From positions 1 through 20,387 of the forward strand of contig JAWQRM010000692.1 in assembly GCA_033557675.1 (NCBI GenBank): a stretch of DNA of 20,387 nucleotides. Reading direction: 5' to 3'. Numbering within the stretch: position 1 is the stretch's first letter; every line of letters begins with the position of its first letter. Of the stretch, positions 1 to 8,877 are shown one piece after another. Position numbers and translations under genes: made by a program. The notes under the pieces are model-generated. The model had not been told where the DNA came from. It saw only the letters and a list, made by a program, of their open reading frames with translations, and did not search any database. The stretch comes from Coptodactyla brooksi. Lineage: Eukaryota; Arthropoda; Insecta; Coleoptera; Scarabaeidae.

Positions 1-330
1 GGGCATTTATCTGTTTGTAAATAGAGGTCAGTTAAAGAATTTTAAAGGGTCGATTAGGGATAATGCACCCTTAAGTTGCAACCGAATGTTTTAGCCTGTG
101 GGCGGATTTAATAAATTATTATTCTAATTTTATGGGAAATTTAATTTTAAAACTTTTGTTACTTTTGTTATTTTTCAAGAAACTTCTCCGTTTCGAAGAA
201 AAACGCGAATTACTAAAGACACGTATTTTATCTATGTTACTTAAAATCATCGAAAATTCAATAGTTGGCTGTGAAGCTATACATATGTTAAATTTAGAAG
301 TCAGCAAACAAGTGAGAATAAAAATAATTT
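1..330 (+). repeat. Left terminal inverted repeat of element A
   Basis: Pairs with 1475-1781 in reverse complement with scattered mismatches and small indels. Shared blocks include AATAGAGGTCAGTTAAAGAA, GGGATAATGCACCCTTAA, GCCTGTGGGCGGATT and ACACGTATTTTATC. Short open frames on both strands here are by-products of the repeat and show no protein similarity I recognise. Confidence 0.88.
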
Positions 331-383
331 AATAGAAAAAGAAACAACTTAAACAATAAAAACAAAAATTGGCTACCGATAAT

Positions 384-1454
384 TTATAGAAATTTTTTAA
401 AATGATCACCGTTTTCTCTTCGACATAAATGTATTCTCCGTCGAAAATTAAAGTCTACTCTTTCCATTAACTGCTGATCATTTCTTATAAAGTAGCATTT
501 ATTTGTAATACGATTCCACAACTCTTCTCTGGACGCCACTGGTGAAGAATACACAAACTCTTTTAGTGTTCCCCAAAGAAAATAGTCACATTTGTTCAAG
601 TCTGGTGATCGTGGGGGCCAAGCTTGTGGGCAATTATTTCCTCGTCCAATCCATTTATTTGGATACGGACGATTTAAAAATTCTCCAACTCTACTACTAA
701 AATGAGGCAGTGCCCCATCATGCATAAACCAATGTTCTAGTCTAAGTTGCAGTGTCACTTCGTCAAGTAAATCCGGGAGATTGTTTTGGAAAAACTTCAA
801 ATAATTTTCTCCATTTAGTCGATTTGGTAAAATAACTGGACCAATTAGATACCGGTCAATAATACCGATCCAAACATTTATTTTAAACTTACGTTGGAAA
901 TGTCGAAGAATTACTAAATGTGGGTTTACATCAGAATACTTATGATAGCTATGTAAGTTTGTAATGCCTCTGTGGGTAAAAGAACCCTCATCAGTAGAGA
1001 GAATTTTCTTTTGAAAATGAATGTCTTGACGTAAAATAAACTGACAGAAGATCACTCGCGTAATCTAATCTTCCGGTAATAGTTCTTGTATTTCATGGAC
1101 ATGATATGGGTGAAGTCCATTACGTCTGATAAGTCGATGTACAGATGTTTGCAATAGACCAGTTTGTCGAGATAAATTTTTTGTACTAATATGTGGTTCA
1201 TTCTCAACTGTGTTCAAATAGATTCTTCATCTTGTGGCCTTATTTCAATAGCACGGCCTCGAGAGTTACTGAAAATTTTGTCCGTTTCTAATGTCGAAAT
1301 GTTTTTCAACATTAGAAAATGTTTCTATATGAGGAACCACACGAGTAGGAAATGTTCTCCGATATTCTTCAACACTCCTTCTACAGTTTCCTCCACAGAA
1401 ATCTAAGACTAATAACATGTCAACTTGTTCGCTAAATGAGAATTTCCCGGCCAT
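384..1454 (-). pseudogene. Broken Tc1/mariner-superfamily transposase, nearly full length
   Basis: This would be the DDE/D transposase that cuts and re-inserts element A. The frame starts at ATG 1452-1454 (MAGKFSFSEQVDMLL) with an N-terminal helix-turn-helix. A second one follows (HISTKNLSRQTG, TSVHRLIRRNGLHPYH), and the catalytic half is open from 1055 to 384. In that half the acidic residues are visible: D in STDEG (codon 990-992), D in FMHDGALPHF, and D in NKCDYFLWG after WPPRSPDL. About 43 residues separate the last two, more than the 34 of classical mariner. The length of about 357 codons is normal for the family. It is dead: a TAG follows LLPED near 1063, and two frameshifts lie between about 1220 and 1270. 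Identification is firm; the subfamily is less certain. Confidence 0.87.
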
Positions 1455-1474
1455 TTCAAAACAATCAGTAAAAA

Positions 1475-1781
1475 ATTACGAAAATCAAATAACTTTATTT
1501 CTTGATTGTCAAATTTCACGTATAATTTCATAGTCAACTGCTGAATTTTCAATCATTTTAGGTAACATGGATAAAATACGTGTCTTCTTTAGTAATTCAC
1601 GTTTTTTGAAAGGTAACAAAAGTAAAAAAAGTTTTAAAACTAAATTCTCCATAAAATAGAATAATAATTTATTTAATCCGCCCACAGGCTAAAAAATTGT
1701 TACAATTTAAGGGTGCATTATCCCTAATCAACCCTTTAAAGTTCTTTAACTGACCTCTATTTACAAAAAGATAAACGCCCT
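1475..1781 (-). repeat. Right terminal inverted repeat of element A
   Basis: Inverted partner of 1-330. The shared blocks AATCCGCCCACAGGC, AAGGGTGCATTATCCCTAAT and AACTGACCTCTATTTACA are clear. It begins just upstream (in the gene's sense) of the transposase start codon at 1452-1454, so the whole 5' flank of the gene lies in the repeat. Confidence 0.88.
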
Positions 1782-2285
1782 TAGTACACTCAGAACTTTA
1801 CCAAATTTGGGTTTCCTAAGTTAAAGTATTATTGAGATATTAATTATTTTTGAAATTTTTGAAACTTTGAAGGGCTATAACTTCTCAGGGGTACAACTTG
1901 GTACCAAAAAGTTTCACTTTATGATATATTGGGGGTCTATTGCGGTTACTTTTTAAAATTATTTTCATATTATACCAGGTGTCCAAAAAGTCCTAAAACT
2001 ATAAAGTTGTGCTTTTTTAAGTGAAACCCTCTATTTATTATTGTATTTTTGGATTCTCCGATCAGAATAAGTGTATGTTTTATTAAGGTTTATAAAATCT
2101 AAACCTTAAGGTATTAAATTTTATCAAAATCTAACCTAATTTTCATATTTCAAATAAGTATCTCAAATCATCTTTCAAATACTTCTTAAGTAAAAAGTAT
2201 TTGGAAAACAGAAATTTTGAATTTTTATTTAGAAATTTTTAATTACCAATCGAATAGTATTAGGGTATTCATAGCTAAGCCTTTA
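1782..2285. other. Spacer between elements A and B; transposon-derived fragment possible
   Basis: No gene is seen. The stretch is AT-rich. The segment 1975-1997 (ACCAGGTGTCCAAAAAGTCC) looks like the terminal motif of some arthropod Tc1/mariner-type repeats, so part of this spacer may be an older element end. That reading is inference from motif resemblance only. The TA at 2284-2285 is the target site of element B. Confidence 0.4.
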
Positions 2286-2331
2286 CAGAATACGCCAAAT
2301 AATCGTTATTTTGCAACATTTGGTGTTTCCA
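2286..2331 (+). repeat. Left terminal inverted repeat of element B
   Basis: About 46 bp, pairing with 3521-3566. Common blocks are ATACGCCAAATAATCGTT and TTTGCAACATTTGGTGTTT, with a few mismatches near the inner end. Confidence 0.88.
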
Positions 2332-2454
2332 GACAATTCATTTCGTCTGTCACTTTAGTCTGCAAACTGTGCTTTTGTTAGAGTGGTATTATTTTTTGTA
2401 ATTGTGGCCGTTTAGATCCTTATTATTTGAACATTGTTGTGGTGTTGCTTAGTC

Positions 2455-3465
2455 ATGAGGATTTACCCAAAACAAGATCGTATTGATATGATTTTTATCC
2501 TTGGAAAATGTCACAAAAATTGTTTATTGGCTTCTCGAGTTTATGCCCCAACGTTTCCCGAAAGAAATCATCCTAAGCTCTCTCGTTAATAATCTCTCGT
2601 TTTTGAAAGATTATTAAACCAGTTTTAGGAGAGTGGAAGTGTCAGTTATAAAAAACCCATTACAAGAAAACCTGTCGCCGAAGATGAAAAAAATGCTAGC
2701 TGGTTCAGTTATCGAAAATCCCAATATTAGTCAAAATTAGATATCCGAAGATACTAATATTAGTCAAGCAAGTATTTCAAGAATTCTTAAAAAACACAGA
2801 TTTCATCCTTATAAAATCCAGATTTGCCAAGAACTTTATGGAAATGATTTTGACAACCGAACTGAATTTTGCATGTAGGTGTTAGATAAATTGACAGAAA
2901 ATGAAAACTTTTTTGATAATGTGTTATTTAGTCGTGATTGTACTTTTCATGACAATGATCTCGTGAATAGACACAACTTTCATTACTATTCTGATTTGAA
3001 TCCGCATGAATACAGAGTCATGAGAAATCAGAATAGGTGGTCCGTGAGGTGGATTACTGGACCCATATTTAATTGGACCCTATTTCTTTGAAGGACCTTT
3101 AAATGGTACGATGTTTCTCGATTTTCTTTTAAACCAACTTCCAGTATTATTAGAAGAATCGCGAGGTTCGGCAGTTTTTAAATGCCAACTTTCAAAACAG
3201 GTGGATTGGAAGAAATGGATTTCAAAATTGACCCCCCAGATCCCCGGACATAACTCCACTAAGTTTTTTTTCTATGGGCATACATAAAGGGATTTGTCCA
3301 CAATTCGCCTCCAACAGCATCACACGACACGATATGAAAAAACGCATAAGAAGCGTTTTTGAAACTGTAACTCCGCAAATGTTGTCCAGAGTTAGCAATG
3401 GTTTTGGAAAAAGAATTTGTAAGTGTCTGGAAATAGACGATCGACATTTCGAACATCTATTATAA
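2455..3465 (+). pseudogene. Broken Tc1/mariner-superfamily transposase of element B
   Basis: A decayed transposase. It starts at ATG 2455 (MRIYPKQDRIDMIF, then FPERNHP), continues through the second helix-turn-helix (ENPNISQ, ASISRILKKHRFHPYK), HYYSDLNPHEYR and GPYFFEGPLNG, and ends with RHFEHLL and a TAA at 3463-3465. Many stops and frame changes interrupt it, including the TAA after KLSR near 2587 and the TAG at 2877-2879. The block that should carry the second catalytic aspartate (DGAPAHF-like) is missing: GPYFFEGPLNG and LPVLLEESR are followed almost at once by RQFLNANFQNRWIGRNG. The third motif reads PPRSPDITPLSFFFYG, where a serine replaces the usual aspartate. It cannot be functional. 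Confidence 0.85.
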
Positions 3466-3520
3466 ATATTTTGATTCTGTTTTATGTTATCGTTGATATG
3501 TTATTTAGAACTTTTAATTA

Positions 3521-3566
3521 AAAAACACCAAATGTTGCAAAAAAAACGATTATTTGGCGTATTATG
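3521..3566 (-). repeat. Right terminal inverted repeat of element B
   Basis: Inverted partner of 2286-2331, containing AAACACCAAATGTTGCAAA and CGATTATTTGGCGTAT. It ends one base before the TA target site. Confidence 0.88.
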
Positions 3567-3589
3567 TAAGAACGGGAACACCCACAAAA

Positions 3590-3896
3590 CAGTTTCCTTG
3601 TCTCATCAGACAGTAAGTAGAAAAATTAATGATATGGGTGGTGAAGTTTCAGGTTCCCTCAAGGGCATTTTGGAAAAATGTGAATTTTACTCTCAAGCTC
3701 TAGATGAGAACACAGATATAGCTGACATCAGCCAGCTCCTTATCTTTACCAGAACGATAAACAAAGAATTTTAAATTCGTGACGAACTGTTGGAATTGAA
3801 ATCATTAGAAATCAGCAAAAAGTTATTGACATATTCAAAGTAGATAATATGTCAATAACTAAAGTAAATAATTATGTAAAGAATATTTTTGGTTAA
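3590..3896 (+). pseudogene. hAT-type transposase fragment (GTF2IRD2/ZBED-like)
   Basis: An open frame contains VSLSHQTVSRKINDMGG, then SQALDENTDIADISQLLIF and FTRTINKEF. This pattern (SLSR-TV-RR, then ALDESTDI-DT-QLLIF) is the region around the first catalytic aspartate of hAT transposases of the type domesticated in vertebrate GTF2IRD2 and ZBED proteins. A TAA at 3772-3774 breaks the frame. The next bases continue in the same frame (IRDELLELKSLE), and a one-base shift then gives FKVDNMSITKVNNYVKNIFG to about 3896. The N-terminal zinc finger and the C-terminal dimerisation domain are absent. The fragment abuts element B, whose right end lies 24 bases upstream. Confidence 0.65.
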
Positions 3897-3969
3897 ATCT
3901 TTCAAACAAACCATGATTTGTAGTCACACTTCAATTTAAAGTCATCAAAGCCTTATTTGTAATTTGTAT

Positions 3970-4248
3970 TTACAAATAAATGTAATTTGTATCAATTGGA
4001 ATCCGCTTTTGAGAGGTGTCTTCTAGCCATATCATTAATGCTTTTTCCATATTTTCTATTGCAATATCTCTTACGTATGAAGCTCTGTTCATACTCGTAG
4101 AAGATCCAGCCGCTACACTTTTTCTAATGGAATCTTTATTTTTTCTTATTGCCCTTATTGTGGCTTCATTCATGGAATAGAATTTATCAACATCTGTTAC
4201 TTTTTCTGCATTATGTAGACGATATAAAATTTTAATTTTGCTTTCTAA
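3970..4248 (-). pseudogene. Tigger/pogo transposase fragment (N-terminal DNA-binding part)
   Basis: The minus strand reads LESKIKILYRLHNAEKV, TDVDKFYSMNEATIRAI and RKNKDSI, then further on MEKALMIWLEDTSQKRIPID. This is the two-part DNA-binding region of Tigger/pogo (TIGD1-like) transposases: a psq-type helix-turn-helix followed by the start of the CENP-B-type helix-turn-helix (EMEKAL..W..D....IPL). The frame is open from 4248 to a stop at 3970. The rest of the CENP-B domain and the whole DDE catalytic domain are missing, so this is a 5' remnant. An initiating methionine in this frame upstream was not found. Confidence 0.72.
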
Positions 4249-5217
4249 ATATATAACTTCTTTTCATTTGTTTTTTTTTAAATTTATGTTGGTATGGTAA
4301 AACCCCTAAAATTTTAATAAAATTATAAAAATGCTTCATAAACTATAATTGTTTATCACCAACCATAATAATGCAAATAGGATGTAAATAGGATGTTTTA
4401 AAGCATTTTACATAGAAAAATGCAATGTGGCAATGTGAAATTTCTGCTGCTAAAAATTTACTGCACTAACTCACATGAACAGAATGTTTGATTGTACATA
4501 TAAAATGGGGAATCCCCATTTTTAGATTGGAATAAATGGAATTCGGAATAGAATGGAGTTAAAAAGTGACTTGAAATATAAGCACCAATGTCACTAAGCG
4601 AACGGAAATAAAAGATGACTGCAGAACTTTGTTGCCTTTTTTTAATAATATATTTTAAAAATCGTGTAAAAGTGAAGTCACATAAAAAGTACCGTGTAAG
4701 TATAACAATCTTATTGTGATCAGTTCATATAGTAGCTATCTTCTCATCAACGTATATTTGTAATAACTTTAACCGGAGAAAATACGTAATAGGAGAATGT
4801 TTAGGTTAAAACTACGTAATTAGTAAATATATCTCAAAATCTAAAAATCGCTTTTTAATGCATTGCTTTCCATTATGCATAACCTTTTGGGCAACAGAAA
4901 GTAATAAATAGATTTTATAACTCGTAAAGTAACAAAAGTAGCTACTTTATCGAGTACTTATTTCTGTTATTTTTACGTTCGTTTGTTAGCAATTACATGC
5001 AATGTGAATTATATATATCAGGGTTATGGATTTTATTCTTTTAAGGATTTTATAGTTTATTTATGCCGAATGACGGCTTTGTCCATCTGGATGAACGTAG
5101 AAACGTAAATCGAAGGTAACATACGTTTTTTCACGCATTTGTTAACAGTTTTAACTTTTTGTTACGTGGAGGTACAGGTAATATCTCCGAATCAATAACT
5201 CGTCAAATTGTAATGTA
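4249..5217. other. Gene-free AT-rich stretch with small palindromes
   Basis: No coding similarity was recognised. It holds a hairpin at 4502-4522 (AAAATGGGG, three-base centre, CCCCATTTT), a 14-bp perfect palindrome AAAGTAGCTACTTT at 4935-4948 nested inside a weaker inverted repeat, and the TA (5216-5217) used by element C. Part of it may be the decayed remainder of the Tigger copy. Confidence 0.45.
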
Positions 5218-5650
5218 GAGGGTGGCCAAGTAAGCGTACAAGGTAGTGTATCTCGGAAACTACTCATTGCAGAGATTTGCGGTAAAAACATTTACAATTG
5301 TGACCAAAAAAATTATTTCCAGGTTGCTAAGACGGCCGCTGGGGGCGTAACTTTCAGTTTAAAAATGTGATGTTTCTTGAAATTTCGCCCTAGTAAGACA
5401 ACAAAAAAATATATAAAGCTGAGATAAATTAGAGTCTGTTTTGTTCAACACTTTTTGCCCTATCTCTAAAAATAAGATAGGGCAAAAGGGGGTGGGGTTG
5501 TGCAAATGTTTATATAAATAAACATCTGTAACTTCAAAAGGACTGAAAGGATTTCAACAAACTTCGCGTCATTGAAATGAGCTTTTCTTGAGCAATAAAA
5601 ACTAAAATTCAATGGATTTTGCTGGGTTTTTCAATTTTTTAATTTTAATT
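5218..5650 (+). repeat. Left long terminal inverted repeat of element C
   Basis: Pairs with 6435-7010. Shared blocks include GGAAACTACTCATTG, AGAGATTTGCGG, CAGGTTGCTAAGA, TAAATAAACATCTGTAAC, GAGCTTTTCTTG and AAAATTCAATG. It carries about 76 bases (roughly 5408-5483) absent from the right copy. Within these begins a 13-bp perfect stem TTTTGCCCTATCT (5453-5465) / AGATAGGGCAAAA (5475-5487) with a nine-base loop. Confidence 0.83.
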
Positions 5651-5656
5651 AAAATG

Positions 5657-6420
5657 TTAATTCTCATTTTTTAATTCCCTGGAAAGGACCGATTTGGAAA
5701 AGAAGGTTTTTAATACCTCCTTAAATTGCCATCCATCACGTTCTATGCATTGCTGGAGCCTCTCTTGAGTGGGAAAAACTGCAGCTTCAATTTCGGCTCT
5801 TAGTAGATTGCGAATTGCATTCATAATCCTGTTTGTCATGTCTTGCTTAGTTGTATATTGAATTTAAAATACGATGTCCTTTAACCGCCCCCCATAAATA
5901 GAAATCCAAACAGGTTAAGTCTGGGGATCTGGGCGGCCATGGAAATAGACTTCCTCTTCCAATCCACCGTTGTTGGAATACTGCATTTAGATATTCTCGC
6001 ACATTTATAGCAAAATGTGCTGGATAACTATCCAGTTGCAAATACAAATTTTGTCGTATTTCCAGTGGCCAATTTTCTAACAAAATCGGTAATTAGTTGA
6101 CCAGAAAATCTAGAAACCTGTTGCCATGTAGTGGTAATTTCGATCGAAGAAATATGGTCCAATAATGGTGCCTCCCAGGATGCCACACCACACATTAAGC
6201 ATCTAACGTCCTTGAAGTTGAACTTGAGGATTTTTCACAGACCAATAATGCATGTTATGCTTATTGACTTGTCTATAAAGTTGTCTATTATAGACAAGTT
6301 GTCTACAATAGACAACTTGACACGACAAATTGTCTATTTTCATGCCTATCATCCAATAAGAATAATCCAACCTGCGATCAAAATCTTGTTCATTTGTAAA
6401 ACTAAATGATACGGGTGTAG
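5657..6420 (-). pseudogene. Decayed Tc1/mariner-superfamily transposase of element C
   Basis: Minus-strand pieces align in order with the transposases of elements A and B: EQDFDRRLDYSYWM (about 6400-6350), KHNMHYWSVKNPQVQ and LNVWCGILGGTIIGPYFF (about 6259-6150), then LQLDSYPAHFAINVREYLN, QRWIGRGSLFPWPPRSPDL and DFYLWGAVKG (6083-5860), and a C-terminal part QERLQQCIERDGWQFKEVL (to 5657). The frame changes several times and stops occur (before LNVWCG, and near 5844). The N-terminal helix-turn-helix region is not visible. A palindromic block at 6266-6341 interrupts the catalytic domain. Confidence 0.82.
6266..6341. repeat. Palindromic TTGTCTA/TAGACAA cluster
   Basis: TTGTCTA and TAGACAA alternate here (ACTTGTCTATAAAG, GTTGTCTATTATAGACAA, GTTGTCTACAATAGACAAC, AATTGTCTATT), so 6279-6319 is almost its own reverse complement. 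It lies inside the decayed transposase of element C, between the FDRRLDY and HNMHYWSV segments, where related proteins have continuous coding sequence. It therefore looks like a later local expansion or small insertion. Confidence 0.7.
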
Positions 6421-6434
6421 TCTAAAAATAAAAG

Positions 6435-7010
6435 AATCCATTAAAAAATAAAAAAATAAATAAAAACCTAGCAAAATTCATTGAATTTTCTCGATAAATC
6501 TTCTTTCACCGATATTTTAAGTTGGGAATAAGATGTCGAGGCGCGGTTTTCACTAGCTTGTTTGGGTATCGTTTTGCTATTTTTTCATGAAAAAAAATAA
6601 TACCAATAGATTTGATTTTTTTAAGAAATTTTGCAACTTCAGTAGTAGGTAATATCGATAAATAGTGGCAACATATTAAATTATAATCACCACAAATAAG
6701 GTAGCTTTTGTTGCCCAAGAAAAGCTCTTTGTTAAAATGCTTTCAGTCGTTTTGAGGTTACAGATGTTTATTTATACAAACAAAACATTTCAACCCCCCC
6801 TTTTGTTATCATAATATGGCTAAATTTCGGGAAACAGCACATTTTTAAATTCGAAATTGAGGTTCCGCCCCCTAGTGGCCATCTTAGCAACCTGAAAATA
6901 ATTTCCTAGATTTTCATTTGGTCACTTTAGTTGTAAAATTTTTTTCCGCAAATCTCTACAATGAGTAGTTTCCAAGATACAGTACCTTGCATGCTTATTT
7001 GGCCACCCTG
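6435..7010 (-). repeat. Right long terminal inverted repeat of element C
   Basis: Inverted partner of 5218-5650. Colinear pairing holds from 7010 down to about 6700 and resumes at about 6490-6435. The roughly 200 bases at 6490-6700 have no counterpart in the left repeat and look like an insertion. A short minus-strand open frame across this segment shows no recognised similarity. Confidence 0.8.
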
Positions 7011-7012
7011 TA

Positions 7013-7649
7013 CCATCAGATAGAGAATTTTTTAAATGCTCTATCTATTTGTCCTCGAAAAAATGGAAAATTCCTGGTCGTATCATTCACTACAGGTTAG
7101 ATTAGTAATTCGTACATTATCGAATCGTAATCGAAGCGAAAAAAATGTAATAAACATGTTATGAACTAATAAATAGAACATAAAAATCAAAATTTTGCTA
7201 AGATTGTAGAAACCCTGCAAAAAAATCCTTCATGTAAACGTAACATAGTGTAACCTGTCTATGAAGTTGGTCACCCATGGTGCACAGAAAAACTTATAAA
7301 GGTTAAAGAAAGAGAGACCAAACAATTCAAATTATCCTCATTTCTCGATATAGAAGAATCGAATACGATTTTGTTTTATTTTATCTCTTCATTTTCCATT
7401 TCTTGCACCTTGCACTTTCGTCCATTACTACAGTTTTATTAAATTGTCTTTATTTTTCATAATGTTCCTGGAATTATCAAATTATGGACACAATACCTGT
7501 CGACTCTAGCCTTGATTAAACACATCCAACAGTTCTCTTTTCTTGTTTACGGTCAGTTCATTTAATTTAAGTTTTGTACCCACTTTACAGAAAAATATGT
7601 AGGTAATGTTAATAAGCCAAAGGTTCCAAAATCGACAGCTTCACCATTG
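7013..7649. other. Gene-free stretch between element C and the Mutator-like remnant
   Basis: AT-rich sequence with stops in all frames and no recognised similarity. The minus strand may continue the Mutator-like remnant at its left end, but I could not align anything past about 7650. Confidence 0.4.
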
Positions 7650-8028
7650 TTTCATGTACGGCTTCTACCAGGTGCTATCAAAACCAGCAGCCACATGTCT
7701 GTTTCCATCATTTTCTCAAATGATCACATTAGCAGCAAAATACATCGATGCGTACTCACTTTTGCAGTAGCTTTGAGAAATTGTTTAAATTTTGTATTTG
7801 ACGGCGATAAATTCATGTGTGCCGAATACATTTTTTCAGGCTCTAGTCCTTTACCAATTGATTTAAGAGCGTGGGCATATCGCAAATTTAATTCGTGCAT
7901 ATGATTCATGTGTTCGAGGTCATGGCGGATTTATTGGCATCACATACCTCACATTTTATAACAATTTTATAGGCAGGACCACATTTGAAATTTTCATCGA
8001 GTTCTAAATATAGTTTGTTCCAATATAA
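7650..8028 (-). pseudogene. Mutator-like transposase fragment
   Basis: Minus-strand pieces in order: YWNKLYLELDENFKCGP and IVIKCEVCDANKS (8025 to about 7930, a cysteine-bearing segment), then after a frameshift HELNLRYAHALKSIGKGLEP and KMYSAHMNLSPSNTKF (7900-7800), then in a third frame ENDGNRHVAAGFDSTW (about 7720-7668) next to a stop. The order 'cysteine pairs, ..N.R...A....G.G......MNLP.P, ..GFDGTW' is that of the Mutator-like transposase domain found in many animal uncharacterised proteins. The aspartate of FDSTW would be the first catalytic residue. Two frameshifts and several stops make it non-functional. The family call is from memory of the motif pattern. Confidence 0.58.
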
Positions 8029-8139
8029 AATTTACACTTCACAAAAAAAAACTAAAACCGATTGAAAGAACTACAGGGAAGCAAAAAATATCTGAGAAAC
8101 AAGAATTGATGAATAGACGAATAGAAAGACGATCTCTTA

Positions 8140-8190
8140 AGGTAGCTACACATGTAATATCGTAGCGATTACAATCTGCACAGTTAAATC
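8140..8190 (+). repeat. Left terminal inverted repeat of the Harbinger element
   Basis: Pairs with 9171-9223. GTAGC.TACACA, ATATCGTAGCGATT, ATCTGC.CAG and TTTAAAT-like blocks are shared, with one four-base gap. The terminal base differs between ends (A here, T at the other end when reversed). Confidence 0.83.
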
Positions 8191-8247
8191 GGATCGCCCT
8201 GGTGTTTGCGTCAATGTCAGTTCTCTGCATAACCTCGCGCGAAAAAC

Positions 8248-8600
8248 ATGTCATCCACAATTATTGAAGATGATGACGCACTTGCGTTTTTGGGCTTGAT
8301 TATGCGCATAAAGAAAAAAAGTCACGTCGTGTGTGGTGTAAGGATTGGCTCTTAAAGAGAAAGTTATATTCTCATACAAACTTAGTAAATGAGTTGAAAT
8401 TCGCTCCAAAAGAGCGGCATAACTATTTAAGGATCAACGAGGAGACGTACTTAAACCTCCTGGCTTCAGTCTCTCCACTAATAAAGAAAAATAACACTGT
8501 AATGAGAGAAGTAACAAGTCCTCACGAAATATTGTCTCTGTGCAAGGTCCTCGATAAACATACACAGTCATTAGCAGGTCGAGAATGCGGTAAACAATAA
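8248..8600 (+). pseudogene. Harbinger transposase, N-terminal fragment (HARBI1-like)
   Basis: Starts at ATG 8248 (MSSTIIEDDDALAFLGLI), runs into an A-rich stretch at 8311-8320, and after a one-base frameshift continues RRVWCKDWLLKRKLYSH, NELKFAPKERHNYLRINEE and SPLIKKNNTVMREVTSPHE. The pattern 'RR.WV..WL..R...G.....L..EL......Y.N..RM..E.F..LL..I.P.I.K....MR..I.P.E' is the N-terminal part of PIF/Harbinger DDE transposases. Similarity ends after SPHE and the frame stops at 8598-8600. The whole catalytic DDE domain (about 200 residues) is missing. It is the plus-strand member of the element's gene pair. Confidence 0.82.
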
Positions 8601-8877
8601 ACACTAACCGTGACCCACTGAAAGGTACTGAGGTAGCGGCTCAGTCACTTCAATAATTAGTTTATAAGCGCCGTTAGGTTAAGAATAGATTATTCATGAT
8701 TCAGAATGTATTCATAAATTCGTAGTATACATGTATAGTTAATTCAGTAATGTGTTCAGAATTCACAGTTAATTCATAGTGTATACACAGCTAGTGTGGA
8801 CTCATAGCCACACTGGTGTAATATACTCATAGTACAACCCCTGCATCGGAAGACAGTAAAAATAATTCCTGAAATCT

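Larger units (their letters stand above)
1..1781 (-). mobile_element. Tc1/mariner-superfamily element A with long terminal inverted repeats
   Basis: The first about 330 bases and the last about 307 bases are imperfect inverted copies, starting GGGCATTTATCTGTTTGTAA on the left and ending TTACAAAAAGATAAACGCCC on the right. The right end is followed by TA (1782-1783), which fits the TA target duplication of this superfamily. The left TA would fall just before base 1, so the window appears to start about one base inside the element. A broken transposase gene on the minus strand fills the middle. The pairing of ends with a transposase is seen directly. The superfamily assignment rests on the transposase motifs. 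Confidence 0.85.
2286..3566 (+). mobile_element. Tc1/mariner-superfamily element B with short terminal repeats
   Basis: A 1281-bp element flanked by TA at 2284-2285 and 3567-3568. Its termini match in inverse orientation: CAGAATACGCCAAATAATCG on the left and, reverse-complemented, CATAATACGCCAAATAATCG on the right. A broken transposase runs on the plus strand between them. Length, TA duplication and single gene are the standard mariner layout. The transposase resembles those of elements A and C, but the ends are unrelated in sequence and much shorter. Confidence 0.9.
5218..7010 (-). mobile_element. Tc1/mariner-superfamily element C with very long terminal repeats
   Basis: A 1793-bp element between TA 5216-5217 and TA 7011-7012. 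Ends read GAGGGTGGCCAAGTAAGC on the left and, reverse-complemented, CAGGGTGGCCAAATAAGC on the right. The inverted repeats run inward for more than 400 bp and leave only about 780 bp for a badly decayed minus-strand transposase. The architecture resembles element A, but the end sequences differ. Confidence 0.87.

Noticed and set aside
119..332. Overlapping open frames on both strands near the left edge
   Set aside because: They lie wholly in the terminal inverted repeat of element A and show no protein similarity.
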